A stretch of 64,000 nt of DNA from Nitzschia sp. DOCU1 (GCA_951394045.1 OX595998.1:1860001-1924000); one strand, 5' to 3'; shown: positions 51,720-63,102, numbered from the stretch's first letter. Notes: generated from the sequence alone by a model not told the origin. Made by a program: numbers and translations.

Positions 51720-54036
51720 ATGGAAAGGAAGACAAGTTGGGTTTATTGTTTCTATCGAATTAAAATGAATAGATACCTACCCCATGCTACAAACAAGGAG
51801 CGGCATCAGGAGAGCCGCAAGAGCAAAGAGGCGGCGGTGTGGGGGTCACCAGCGCCGCCAGCGGATGTATCGGTGCGGCATCAGCATCATGAGGAGCATC
51901 ATCAACAAGGAAGGGCATTCAGTCATCGGCTCTGGAATGTGCCTCTGCTTCCTCGATGTTTCAGTGGGCAGGCTGCTACGATGAGCACCGCCATGGCCAG
52001 CATGCTTTTAGCAATCTTTGTAGTACTGGTACTGGTCATCCTATCCTCTCTTACACTTTGGATGGGATCGTGGTTCCCCGACCACCCTTCCTCCTTCGAT
52101 GTTGATCATGGGAACAAAGAAGGCAGGATCAACATCGATAACGTGATGAAGACATTCTTTGCACCACGCAGCATGAGCACACTACTGCCAGTGACGGCTG
52201 TCGAGAAGAGGACGACTTTGTTCAGCAAGGGGGGGATGATCAAGCCGAACACTTTCCTGACGACATAAGTCGAGAACTTGAAGAAGAAAGCGCTTTTGTT
52301 CTCTCAGAACCGTCACCTTTTGTCTTCCACTTTCTAGTGGAGCTCAACAGTCCGCAAGACGCGGCGTGCGTGGGTGCTGCCGCCGATGGACGACGAGGAA
52401 GAAATTAACAGTGCAGTATTGACGACTTTCACCCTCTTGTCAGAGCGATATTGCGATCCTTATTTTCGCAAGGTCTCTAGTGTGGAGATCATACGACAAG
52501 GAATTTCCCCTTCTGCTCAGACCTCGTCCTCGTCGCAGGCGGCGGGCGGCAGCACGTTGACTTTGGAAATCCAGGTAACTTGCAGCGTTCGACTGGTTCG
52601 GGGCAGAGGCACAGTAGGGACTTGCAAAACATGCAAGGATGTTTGAATTATCACGCCAAATTCCAGGTAGCTGGGCTTTGTCGTGGCTGCCAAGCCCTTG
52701 GAACTCCGATTCCGCTATTTGGTAACGAGACAATAGATCGACGGCTACTGGAGGAGGCCACAAGGCAACCTTCGGATCGCAAACTTGAAGAAATTGGCGG
52801 GTCGACATGTATCTGCGACAGCACATCAGTTTCTTTACGAAGTGCTCCCAGCTTGGGTGCAATACGGGCTGGCCTAGAGGCATTGGTTCCAGAACCGTTG
52901 CCTTGGGCTCCAAACCCGTCAATTTGTGGTTTGCCGGTCCAAGTTGAGATTCCTTGTCCTATAATTCCAGCAGGCCCCTCTTTCACCATGGTCGTCAGGT
53001 TTTATACTCGTCGCTCTGATAATGCTTGCCTGACAGCCGCCGATTTGCAGATAATCGCCACGTATTTCTCTGACGCTCTCAATTCAAGGATTCAACTGGA
53101 ACACTTCCCATGCGAGCCACAATATCTACAAGTCTCAAATGTCATCATAGACCAGTCCATCCTAGACAGTTGCCAGCGCCGTCGTGAACTGCTAAGGGGT
53201 AGAAAGCTAGTCCATGGAGAATCCCGAAATACACATGGCACATCAAGGCAGCTCCGGCGAGACTTTTCTCTTCTTTTGGCATCCATGATTGTCACTGGAG
53301 GAATTTGGACGTCTAACCTTGATGCGATTTTGGCGGGCGAGGGCACCACTGTGATGGCAGCAGCAGCCGATATTATGGATAGAAGTGGGGGCAATTACGA
53401 GATAGAAACTGGAAGAGCAACTATCTCACCCAGTGCCATGCCATCCGCCTTTCCAAGTGCTTTTCCGAATGAGTTTCCAAGTTCCTTCCCTTCCGAATTC
53501 CCAACTTCCTCTCCTACTTGTCAGTCTTGGGAGCTGGTTGCCCACGCGGCAGGAGGAGATGATGACAGAATGTTTAAGTACAATTCTGACCTCCAAGGAA
53601 ACCTAGCCTATGGAACGTTTGTCGAAAAATCCATCAAAAGCGACACCAGACTTTCAACGAATATTCCCTTTCGTTTCGCCGTCTTTCATCAAGTTTGAAA
53701 CAGGCAATCTAGCCCATTCAGCTGTATTTGACTGGTCTGGACTTCGACAGCTCATTGACGCAAAAAACGGGAATTTTGCAGCAAACATCCAATATCAGTA
53801 CAGCAGCAATGGGGGCAAATATAAGACCAAGTCAGGGAATGTGCCGAGCCATAAGACCAGAAGATCCATGGATTGACCTTACAAGCTCTCGCTGCTCTAC
53901 GCAGACGGGCAACGCTTGTAGTGGGATCATATGGGGTGACAATTGGTTTAACTCAGCCAAGCATTCATATTTGACGAATCACAATGATGGTGTGAATGTT
54001 TACATCTCAAACCCTGATTGCGAACCCACTTTTTGA
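51720..54036 (+). pseudogene. Frameshifted diatom surface-protein gene
   Basis: Pieces in all three frames read as one protein. A 182-codon frame from the ATG at 51720 has a membrane anchor (MLLAIFVVLVLVILSSLTLW). After a G7 run (52229-52235) the sense moves to another frame with acidic text (DDISRELEEESAFVLSEPS). Then come MDDEEEINSAVLTTFTLLS and CDPYFRKV from 52386, and a Cys-rich domain (AGLCRGC..., STCICDST) from about 52665. A PSAFPS-type stalk (about 53430-53515) is followed by a C-terminal domain (SWELVAHAAGGDDD..., SGIIWGDNWFNSAKHSY) ending at 54036. Frame changes lie near 52232, 52360, 52600-52665, 53670 and 53820. An intron could explain the third; the others look like lesions or base-call errors. 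The C-terminal domain faintly recalls secreted fibrinogen- or intelectin-like folds; I am not confident of that. Confidence 0.55.
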
Positions 54037-54184
54037 TCCATGCGAAAATAATGCGTCTTGCTGGAACCCAATTTTTGAGCCATTCCAGGTGCCGGGTTAT
54101 TGACTGGCGATTTCGGTGGGTAAATATGCATCGTTGTGCAGAGCTTCCTTGTGACGCTCTATTTAAAAAACCTACATCCACATT

Positions 54185-55756
54185 TTACTCGTTATTTCCT
54201 CGAATCGAGCTTCGTTGTTGTTTTTGGATTCGTCTTGTACCTTCCTTGGCTCGTCCGGCTGCGCCACCCCTACCGTTTGACAAGGACATTTTGACGTTAT
54301 CAATCGCCTTTTGACATACATTCAACGAACATCGATTGGAACAACAACTGGAAGAAGATGTGCACGGGGCATTGTACCCAGCGCACGATGGACCAGGCGG
54401 GGTTGCGACTGGCGGCGGTGTAGTTGGAGTAGGAGGCAAGGATGGAGCAGAGTTCGGGGGGCTCGACGCCAGAGCTATGCAACTAGGCTCAGCGAGAGTG
54501 TACACTTGGACATGACCTGCCGAGGGGACAGGAAAGTTATGGTTCCTAGCACCAACCGCCAAAATGGCGCCCGTGTCCGAAATGGCCATGGCCCCGCCTG
54601 CTTCATCGCCGGCTTCAAAGCCTGGAATGCCAGAACCGACTTCCACCCAACTCTGTGCAGCTTCATCGCGGAGAAACGCTTGCACAAACCCACTACCAAT
54701 ACCATTGGTCGTGTTGCCGCCTCGGCCGCTACCAAAGGCTACAATATTCCCATTCGATGAAAGATCAACCGTTGCGAGTGGGCTTAAATTGGTAATCGCG
54801 ATCGGTGCCCATATCAAGCCGGTATAGCGAAAGGCTACCATCCCAGAATCTCCAACGGCCGCCACAGTACTCCCGTCAGATGAGCACGCAACGGATTTGC
54901 CAAAGCTTGTATTGGCGTCAAAGTAGTTTGACCCGAGGAGGGCGTCCCCAGTCTGAATCCATTCGTCCGTATCTGAAAGTCTATAAACCGAAATACGCCC
55001 ACTTTGTCCTTGAAATGCAGGGGCTCCTACCACTAGGGTTTTCCCGTCTCTCGATAAATCCAACGAGCTTCCCATTTGCTCCCCCTGAATTCCTCTCAAT
55101 ATCGACCCCACAGGTACCCATGCGGTTCCTGCAAGCCGCCATGTGTAAATTGCTCCACTCAAAGTCGCTCGATCCAAACTGCTGGACTGCGGAGAGCCAA
55201 CGACGACAAGCGTTCCATCTCCTGAAAGAGCCACCGATCCACCAAAGCCGGCGTTTGTTTCTTGGGGGCCCACCAAGTCCTGTCCGACTTGATTCCAGTC
55301 GGCGCCATCATATGCGTAGACACGAGCCGCACCTGCATTCGGTGCCAATGTGTCATCTTCCGGATTCCAGATAACAATTCTTGTTCCGAGATGACTCAAA
55401 CTGATCAGACTGTCCATCCCGTTTCCACCCTCCATAGGAATGTTGTCTCCTATTTGTCTCCACCCCGCGCTGTATCGAAAGACACGCACATCAAAGAGTC
55501 CCGAGGCTGCAAAGGTAGAACCATCGCCACTCAGGGCCAAGGAAGCGCCGAAGTTTTCTGGAGCCCCCGAATCGCTCGTCCGGCCCGTTCCACGGACATC
55601 CGTTCCCAGAGGAATCCATTGACAGGATTCGGCTCCTCCTCCCTGAGAACTCACTAATGGAAGAATGCATAATAGCAGGAGTAGAAAGCAATAATCTGCA
55701 AGCATGAGTCGTCGGAGGTGCATGTGCTTCATTGTCGTAGTATGATAAGATGCCAT
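54185..55756 (-). CDS. Secreted FG-GAP-like beta-propeller with cystine-knot-like tail
   Basis: Intronless, 523 residues, ATG at 55756. A signal peptide (CFLLLLLCILPLVSSQ) leads into about seven blades of about 55 residues. Several carry the same turn: FGASLALSGDGSTFAASG, FGGSVALSGDGTLVVVGS, MGSSLDLSRDGKTLVVGA, FGKSVACSSDGSTVAAVG, GGAMAISDTGAILAVGA, as in integrin-alpha-type or lactonase-like propellers. A Pro/Thr linker (about 430-455) joins a compact Cys module at 458-481 with spacing C-x6-C-x5-CC-x3-C-x4-C, then an LSNGRGGAAGRAK tail. It is probably extracellular, binding protein or glycan through the propeller. The Cys module recurs in the next gene on the same strand. Confidence 0.8.
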   Translation of the reverse strand: MASYHTTTMKHMHLRRLMLADYCFLLLLLCILPLVSSQGGGAESCQWIPLGTDVRGTGRTSDSGAPENFGASLALSGDGSTFAASGLFDVRVFRYSAGWRQIGDNIPMEGGNGMDSLISLSHLGTRIVIWNPEDDTLAPNAGAARVYAYDGADWNQVGQDLVGPQETNAGFGGSVALSGDGTLVVVGSPQSSSLDRATLSGAIYTWRLAGTAWVPVGSILRGIQGEQMGSSLDLSRDGKTLVVGAPAFQGQSGRISVYRLSDTDEWIQTGDALLGSNYFDANTSFGKSVACSSDGSTVAAVGDSGMVAFRYTGLIWAPIAITNLSPLATVDLSSNGNIVAFGSGRGGNTTNGIGSGFVQAFLRDEAAQSWVEVGSGIPGFEAGDEAGGAMAISDTGAILAVGARNHNFPVPSAGHVQVYTLAEPSCIALASSPPNSAPSLPPTPTTPPPVATPPGPSCAGYNAPCTSSSSCCSNRCSLNVCQKAIDNVKMSLSNGRGGAAGRAKEGTRRIQKQQRSSIRGNNE

Positions 55757-56688
55757 TTACGGAAAGACGCTACGAACCTAATGGGGGGTGCCATTGCAAT
55801 TGAAGGATACGTTCAACGTAACGTGGAAGCATCGACGGCGCCATTTTGCAAGGGCGCGTCGCTTTGGGCCGGATGCCTCATTTGTGTCCTGCCGCCTCGC
55901 CAAAATGTAGGGTGCACGCACAGCCTGCCATTTCATTGCGCTAGTAGGCGACTGCCTGGACTTCGGCCACCATGCAGCGTCAGACCTACTATGTACTAGA
56001 TACCACTATTCATGCATCGGACGTACCTGGTAGGGAGTAACGGGGATTTATGAGGTACATAGTAAAGACTACGCCGACCCGATGTCGTCGACGAGCAATC
56101 CTTGATTTGTGCTGGTAGTACCAATAAGTCGCTCGTTCTTAAGGCCACCAGTAGAACTAGTATTACATGTCGTCCTCGTCGTCTTCGAGCAGCGAAGAGC
56201 ATGCGAGTAATCATGGTCGAGTCGAGCTGCTTGAGCTGTAGTCAGCCCAAAATCTCTCCTCTGCTACTGGGGGCTTAAAAATCTAACAGCCTGAAACTAT
56301 GACGAAGTAGTTTTGGACTTGAGGCAACTCCAATAGTAAAGGATGCAAGAAGCAACGATTGATTTGTATGCTTGGGTCGTCCTCGCCGGATCGAAGGACC
56401 AAATGATGACAATAGAAATAGTCGCTACTTCTGCGCATGGGTTGGGCTGATAGGATAACTTCTCCAATGCTCAGCCCATCGCAGCCCTAAAGAAGATATT
56501 CCCTGCGCACTCCGATGGAGTTGAAATAACAAGGAGAGGGACATAGAGCTAACAGGAAACTACTACTAGAGTAAACTTCCGCTCGTCTACTTTCGTTTTG
56601 AGGGTGTATCTCTTTCTTTCGACCTGAATCACGAGACAACTGAGAGAAACCGACCCTCTAGTCCACCACTTAACAACTTTCAAAACAT
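55757..56688. other. Non-coding spacer
   Basis: No gene supported between the propeller gene and the small cysteine-rich gene, which are both on the minus strand. Confidence 0.45.
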
Positions 56689-57138
56689 TTACGTTGATCC
56701 CCGAACCGATCGTCGTACACGGTCTCCATCGAGAAGGCGACCACCTGGAAGTTGCTTCGCTGCACCTGCGGCACCTCCACGCCCCGCCGAAAGGGTTTCC
56801 TTGGGAGCTACGACTTTTTTCTGACAGGCATTCAGGACGCATCGCTCTGAACAGCAGTCCGTTGGAGCCACACAGGCTTCACGATATGCCCCGCATGTCT
56901 CAGCCGGTGCAGTGGTTGGAGCCACGACTTCAATGGCGGTGGGAAGAGTGGTGCCAGGAACAGACGGCGCACTTGAGGGTGCAGAAGAGGTTTGCGCAAT
57001 TACGGTAGCCGGCGACAGCAATAGCAACGTCACAAGGCAGACCATCATGTTCTTGAAGGTTATTCGGGAGCTCATTCTCGTTCGAGTCATCACTTGGGAT
57101 CCTTGTCCCTGATCCGCCAGGAAAAATGAAGATGGCAT
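56689..57138 (-). CDS. Small secreted cystine-knot-like protein
   Basis: Intronless, 149 residues from the ATG at 57138; Met17 or Met22 could also start translation and would give a more typical signal peptide. The hydrophobic core MMVCLVTLLLLSPATVIAQ (about 31-49) should direct secretion. A Ser/Pro/Thr linker follows. Six cysteines at 82, 89, 95, 96, 100 and 105 have spacing C-x6-C-x5-CC-x3-C-x4-C, the pattern of inhibitor-cystine-knot miniproteins. The tail LSAGRGGAAGAAK matches the tail of the propeller protein at 54185-55756. It looks like the propeller gene's C-terminal module as a stand-alone product. Knot folding is inferred from spacing only; role unknown. Confidence 0.62.
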   Translation of the reverse strand: MPSSFFLADQGQGSQVMTRTRMSSRITFKNMMVCLVTLLLLSPATVIAQTSSAPSSAPSVPGTTLPTAIEVVAPTTAPAETCGAYREACVAPTDCCSERCVLNACQKKVVAPKETLSAGRGGAAGAAKQLPGGRLLDGDRVRRSVRGST

Positions 57139-58023
57139 GGTAGAAAAGTTCTTTTTCTATCCTTGTACGATCATTGCGACGCCCAAAGAACTATCTGCAC
57201 AAAGACATCGAAATCCTGGCGGCAGGAAGATCACCCTTGGCGAGCGCCCTTTTGAAAGTCTCGTTCTTTTAAAAATTCAGTATTTAGGAGAAAGCACATG
57301 GAGAAATTTCGTTCAACGTTCGTTAGCTAAGGTTATATCGCACCTTAGCCAAATTATTATAGCCCTCCAACGCTCCGAACGCTGGCCATGTAGCCTCATT
57401 TTTTCATATCGAATTCATCCCTTCGCATTCTCAACGCCCTGCACCGCCCGTTGAACACGGTGCTCGAAGGTCGACCATGGAGATGAATGGCCTCATGGAG
57501 CACCAATAAGCGTGCAAGGGGACATTTGTCTCGCTTTTTGTTTGCTTCTGGTCGTTGACTTCACCCTGGAATTGCCACTAGGATATGCTTCCAAGGACCT
57601 GCTCTGAAAATTGGTAGGTCTCACCACGAAAGCCCAAACAAAGCGGTCGTATATCCCCCCAAATCTGCAATGGGGAAGAACGCAGCGAAATGTTGAGATT
57701 TCCTAGTAGGTAGAACCCGAGGTGAAGAGGTCCTGCTGCCGATCGAACGTCCCTCCAATATACTCGACTCCCTGACGACCCATGTCGCCATTCTTGAGAC
57801 TAGCCTTGGCACGAATGGTACACTGGTCGCCAGCCAAGATCTGCGATCAGTTCCATGGCCTAATCTCCCGATGAACTACCGGTGGTCGATCGAGGAGCAT
57901 GAAATCTTCAGCATCTACTTATATAAAGAGAGGGCCATTATACAATGTCCGAGGTTATAATCGAACACAATCCTTCGCTTTCGATGAACCAAAGGTCCTT
58001 GTCTATCATTGAATTACATCCCA
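57139..58023. other. Non-coding spacer
   Basis: Nothing recognisable; no frame with an ATG and sensible content. Confidence 0.45.
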
Positions 58024-60093
58024 TCACCTTTCGTGGGCGTCAACAACTTCCTCTTCCTCATCCTCGTCGATAAAACCACCACTAGAGGAAGATAAGTCGT
58101 CGACCGCGGGCAGTATTTGGGCTTCTTCGCGGGCAGGTTCTGTGGTAGACGGATCCTTTTCTGCTACCGGAGACGATGCAATATTCTCTGCCTGTTCAGT
58201 AGTAGACGGAGCGTGTTCTGCTACCGCCGACGATTCGTTGTCTTGTAGTTGCCCTTCCATAGCCTTTGACTCCGCTGCTAAAGGTGACTTTTGCGAATCG
58301 ACTCGTTCTTCGATTTCAATCGGGTAAAAGACGACTCGCAAGCTCAAAATGACCATACTGCAGAGAACCATAGCAATCTGAGTCCCCGTCACCCACGCAA
58401 ATCCATCCTACAACAGGAGACAGTGTGAGAAAAAATCAATGCATAGTAGTCGTGTCGCAAGCCAGACATACAGTCCACTCACCGTGCCCTCGTAGCACAT
58501 GGCATTGTACATGCTCTCTTCATACAATGGATACCAATTTTCGCATTCAAGATAGGTGCGAAATTCTACCAAAAGCTCACTGGCCTCACACACCGAGTTG
58601 GAGACTGTATTAGTGACCGCCACGGCGGCGGACCGAGATCCTGCATCGCATTCGAAATCGCCTCCAGCTGCGAGACTGGCAATTCCATCGGATATTGTAC
58701 TGAGTAGCTCCGGTAGAGCTTTGAGAAAGTCCACAATTTCCGTCGAGACTAGCCCCATGGGACAACCTGGAAGTAGTATAATCGAAAGAAGCGCATTAAT
58801 TTGAGAAGCAGTTCAAACGTCGATTTTCTGTTCCATACGATGGCTGACTGACTTACCTGACACGTAGAAGAGTATCGACTTGTAGATAATGGGAGAAAAC
58901 TGGTCTTCGAGTTTGCTCATCAAGGTTTTGAAGTTTTCGTCTGGACTGTTGTAGCAAAAGTCCGCCAGACCCACACTTCCAATGACAAAGACTAGAGAAA
59001 AGATCCAGCTCAAGACCACACAAATGACAAATAGCGGAACAAAGCACCAGTATTGAATACATCGACACGAGTTTGTGGGAGGCCAAAACGCCGAGTAGAC
59101 AATGCAAAGGCAAAGGAGTGCGACGACAATTGAAAAGGCCATGCTAGCCCAAAAGGCCCAGGTAAACGTATCACTGAAATCCCTCATATCCTCGGCGGTT
59201 TGCAACATATCCACCAGATCTTCTCGACTATCCAGCAACTCGTCATAAACCCATTCTTGAGCTCCCACGGCAAAATTGAGCAAGGCCACGACAGCGTCTG
59301 GATTTTGCACAATTCCCTCGAAGTTACACGAGTTGGGATCCTTGAGATCGGTACACACGGGATCCCGCAACTCGGGACACAGCTCATTGATATTCCCTAG
59401 CAGGGCTTGCGTTTCGTTGACGACATCTTCTTGAGTTCCAACGACACTGTCAATGAGATCGATACCCCTTTGGATCAAGTCCTCGGCCACGGCAACCACT
59501 TTATCCATGCCATTCAAAGTGTCAATCAAGTTACCCGTCCTATGTACAGAGAACAACAAGGTAAGAGTAAGAGACGCCCCTAGCATCACGCATCACATCC
59601 TAAAGTTCTAGCATTCGTACCCTTTGACAGAGAGCAAAATGGCGCTGACCACAATTCCTAGTCCAGCTAGTACGACAATGCATTTAAAATAAGATCGTGT
59701 CCGCACTGTCGAATCGTATTTTTGCTGCCATGCTTGCAACTGTTGCTCATATCGTTCTTCCTCTTGGTAGTCTTCTCGTTCTGGTTTGGCTTTGAGAGGA
59801 ATCATTCGTCCAGAGAAGAAACCGGCCGCATATGGGCCGATGCACTTAAAGACCCACAGGAACAAACACCAGATAAAGGCAACGCTAAAGATCGTAATAG
59901 ACGACGCTAACAAGCCTCGCAAATAGTCTTGCTGTTGTTCTTTGGTGCCGTCCATCAAGTACTGGATATCCGCCGTGTGGCCATAGCGTGCCGCATTCAA
60001 GTGCCAGAACTTGATGGGGGGCGTGTTCTGGAAGCGATCCGGATAAAAGGCTTCGTCAAAGTCCAGTTGGACGGGGCATTGGTCATCCGCCAT
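58024..60093 (-). CDS. Five-span membrane protein, paralog B, four exons
   Basis: Exons are 60093-59621, 59539-58857, 58766-58483 and 58407-58024, with GT-AG introns of 75-90 bp, giving 607 residues in frame. The start is the ATG at 60093, which aligns with paralog A; the open frame further upstream is not needed. Shared with A: RYGHTADIQYLM before span 1, AGFFSGRM after it, LADFCYNSPDE and YVSGCP after span 4, ENWYPLYEESMYNAMC against DLWYPIYRVTMHEAIC, and the last span GTQIAMVLCSMVILSLRVVFY. The span 1-2 loop is much shorter than in A (about 50 versus 170 residues) and the tail is acidic, not a coiled coil. None of its introns sits where A's do. Tweety- or prominin-like topology; function unassigned. 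Confidence 0.78.
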
Positions 60094-60538
60094 GGTGGGT
60101 GTACCAGGTAGTAGAGTATCGACAAGAAAGGTATGGGAGCAGCGATAGTAGGGAGATAGAAATGATGTGCACCTCCTGCTCCATGGACCAGTGTTCCGAA
60201 TGCATGTGTCACATATCCTTTGGAAGCAATGCGGCTTTCGCCGTAAATCCCGAGTCCAAAATGAAGTTCGTTGGCGGCACAACGAATTTCCCAAGATTCC
60301 GGTTGGCACGATTCCCTTCCATGTGTCACACACAAGGCGTTCGTTGTTGTTCGTTATCTTTGTGAGTTGTTGCCATCCATTTGCGACTAATCGGAATCGA
60401 CCGCCCAAAACACGTCGCAAGACGATGACGCACATCATGGCCTTGAGACCATGGCGAATGAATCTCATGAATGTTGATTGCTCATCACACAACCAAGCAG
60501 CAAACATCAATCATTCGCATTTGCTATTCATCTTCATC
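60094..60538. promoter_or_regulatory. Divergent upstream region
   Basis: This 445-bp spacer lies between divergent starts, paralog B (60093, minus) and the first DHAR exon candidate (60539, plus). It presumably carries both promoters; no specific site is identified. Confidence 0.35.
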
Positions 60539-60587
60539 ATGTCAACACCCAAAGAGATTCCCGACTTTGAAACTCATGGTTTGCCAG
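60539..60587 (+). other. Candidate alternative first exon of the DHAR gene (cytosolic form)
   Basis: An ATG at 60539 opens 16 codons plus one base (MSTPKEIPDFETHGLP) ending at a strong donor, GTAAGA, at 60588. Its phase (1) matches the DHAR exon 2 acceptor at 61098. Splicing would give a 234-residue protein without a targeting sequence, joining as GLPEGGMTLYLKAAEDG. The competing first exon begins at 60817. Confidence 0.55.
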
Positions 60588-60816
60588 GTAAGACGTTCCG
60601 GTAGTTCAAAAAGCCACCGCCCAAATTCGATTGAAATTTTGATTCGCCAATACGTCATCGGTCCTTCCTTCGTCGGTTCATCTCCCTCCAACGCGATCTG
60701 CGCCAATCGATGGATAGAGAGGCGTGTAAGATCGGACACATCACATATCCTCCAACGTCCTTCATCCTTCATCATATCATCACTATCCTGGTCGGCCACC
60801 CACTACTATACCCAGA

Positions 60817-61753
60817 ATGTCGTCGCCGAGACTAATAGTATGGATAACCATGGCGATTCTTTGTCATTTGATAGTGGCGTCACGAGCTTGGAACACGGCG
60901 ACAGCGACGACGATGCGAAGAGGATCGAGTGCTCTAGAAATGGTGCGGACGCGAGGATTGGAGCAACGACGAGAAGGAGCCACTCCGACGGGTGTGTACA
61001 GACTGCATCTATTGACTAGCTAGGCTCGTTGCTGCGTTCGCTTTGCTTTTGCTTACATCACTCAACCTCTTTCTTTCCTTCTCTTGTGCTACTCTAGAGG
61101 GCGGCATGACCTTGTATTTAAAGGCCGCAGAAGATGGGGTCAGTGTCGGGGACTGCCCGTTTGCGCATTTTGTACGATTGGTTTTGGAGGAAAAAGGTCT
61201 CGAGTATGAAGTCAAACCTTGTACGCCCGATAGCAAGCCGAGCTGGCTGGTTGAAAACTACGAGGGAAAAATGCCAGCCTTACGGCATCGCAAAGAATGT
61301 TATGTCGAAAGTGGAGTCATTGCCGACTATTTGGAATTCTTCTTCCCCGAGCCACGTCTCAAACCCATGAGCAAAGCAGAAACCGTATTAGAGGGATTCT
61401 TTCCAGCCGTGGCGCAATATCTCAAAACACCCGAGGGTCAAGATTCGGAAAAGTTGGCAACGCTTCGGGAGCGATTGACTATTGTCAATGCACATTTATA
61501 CGACAAGACCTATTTGGATGGAGACAACTTTTCCTTGTTGGATTGTCGACTGATTCCACAACTTTATCATTTACGAGTGGCAATCCAGGGATTCAAAGGT
61601 GGTGTACCCGACTTGGCCACCGAGTTTCCAAATGTGCAATCTTATGTTGAGCGGTGCATGGCTCGACCCAGTTTTGCGGCCACTACCTATGACAAAGAAA
61701 CTGTACTGTGGGGATGGGGAAATGCCAGGGAAGCCAACAACAAGAAAGGGTAA
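60817..61753 (+). CDS. DHAR: Dehydroascorbate reductase-like GST, plastid form, two exons
   Basis: Exon 1 is 60817-60991 and exon 2 is 61098-61753, joined by a 106-bp intron (donor GTGTGT, acceptor CTCTAG) to give 276 residues. Residues 1-25 are a signal peptide (WITMAILCHLIVASRA) with Trp25 at the cleavage point, then a Ser/Thr/Arg-rich transit-like stretch, as in diatom plastid precursors. The enzyme starts near 62. GDCPFAHFVRLVLEEKGL (76-93) has the CPF active-site motif with Cys78, as in DHAR and CLIC-type GSTs. EGKMPALRH and ESGVIADYLE are the glutathione-site cis-Pro and Glu-Ser elements. The C-terminal helical domain is complete. It should reduce dehydroascorbate with glutathione. A second candidate first exon lies at 60539-60587. 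Confidence 0.85.
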
Positions 61754-63102
61754 TGAAACTATAAGCAAGCAAACACAATACGATTGTCACTACTTTTTGT
61801 TTACAAAATCAAATGTTCTTGTGACGTTCTTGTTTCTTCTTCATTCATGATGCTGATCATACTTCATCATCCGGACGATCATCGAGAATATCAAGAACTT
61901 CATCGATAATGCTTAGTAGTAGCGTTTGGTGCCCTAAAAGCAAATCTTGATGACGATGTTCTTGACGATCTTCTTGTTGCTGGCGGGGTAGTAATAGGCT
62001 CCTTGCCGACGCCGCCATACTTGTAGAATCAACAAACCGAACTCCTCGTCTCCCATCATCTGCTTCGCGGTAAGGAAAACCAGCAGCGATACTCGTACTA
62101 GTAGGCTTCGTGCTGGATTCAGCACCGCCGGCTAATGCTGGTGACTGCTGCTGCTGGGAATTTGATTGTTCATAAACAAGGAGTAGGAGCGAGGACGGCG
62201 GCGCTGTTCTTCTTATTGCAACGAAGTTGCAACGGGATGGGACAGCAGCGGAATGGTCGTCCTTGTTGTTCATGATACTGCATGCATAGCTTTTCCAGAT
62301 GATGGTTTTGTAACTTTGTGAATTCATTCCCCGGATTTTGAGAAATCCAAGAGGCAGTCCTCATTCCGTGATAGCGGGAAAACTTCCGGAAGCTCCACTG
62401 CATCATCCGGTCCCAAATAAGGAACTTCGTTGTTTCCCATAGTCAATCTACCGGTAAAACACGAACATTAAGTCGCTTGTTCCTGTTCCACGGCACTATT
62501 GCGCTACTTGAAGAGACAGTGTCCCAAAAGATCGCTTTGTTCTCGGGCATAACAATTTGTATTGCCCTTCGCTTAGCCACCAGATCCAGCATTTCGCCAC
62601 CATCGACCAAGGGACTGCTCTTTTGGCTCGTTGTTGCCCTCTATGACCTACAGACAGCGTATGCGGTCCGGCAATCATATTTTCGCACTCTACCACAGTA
62701 GATATACTATGTAGGTGGTATCGTCAATAGTCATGGGAATGGTTCAACTCACATCATACTGCCGCCGTGACAGCCTAAGAAATATTACGCGTGCTCGAAT
62801 TTCAAACCTTTACTTAGGAGAGTTTCAATTTATACCCTCTTCAGGCCTGTTGGTTGTATAATCCTAAATACAGTCGTTGCTTAAATGCTCGTTGCTTGTG
62901 TGTCACAATTCCAAACCTACTCTGCCGCCAATCTTGGCGCGCCGGGCAGTCCCTTTTCTACCCCAAACGCCCGAAACTCCCACCTGCCCATGATGATCAT
63001 TGCCATCCACTTGGGCGATAACTTATCTTGTATCGCCTCTCCATTGCTATCGTGCTTCGTTGACGTCCAGGAACTCGACTTCGATTGACCCCACAACCCA
63101 AA
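61754..63102. other. Mostly non-coding spacer with one weak ORF pair
   Basis: Apart from the weak minus-strand frames at 61857-62406 I see no gene. Frames at 62477-62701 and 62885-63088 (plus) lack support. Confidence 0.4.
61857..62406 (-). CDS. Weak hypothetical protein, possibly spliced or frameshifted
   Basis: Two overlapping minus-strand frames both start with ATG. One, from 62406, reads MMQWSFRKFSRYHGMRTAS and looks like a natural N-terminus. The other, from 62327, runs 156 codons, is Gln/Ser-rich, and ends with a hydrophobic-acidic helix (TLLLSIIDEVLDILDD). A short intron or a one-base shift could join them, but I found no clear splice pair. No family is recognised. Confidence 0.3.

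Noticed and set aside
60094..60510. N-terminal extension of paralog B to the upstream ATG
   Set aside because: The ATG at 60093 aligns with the start of paralogs A and C; the extension has no counterpart and would occupy the divergent promoter region.
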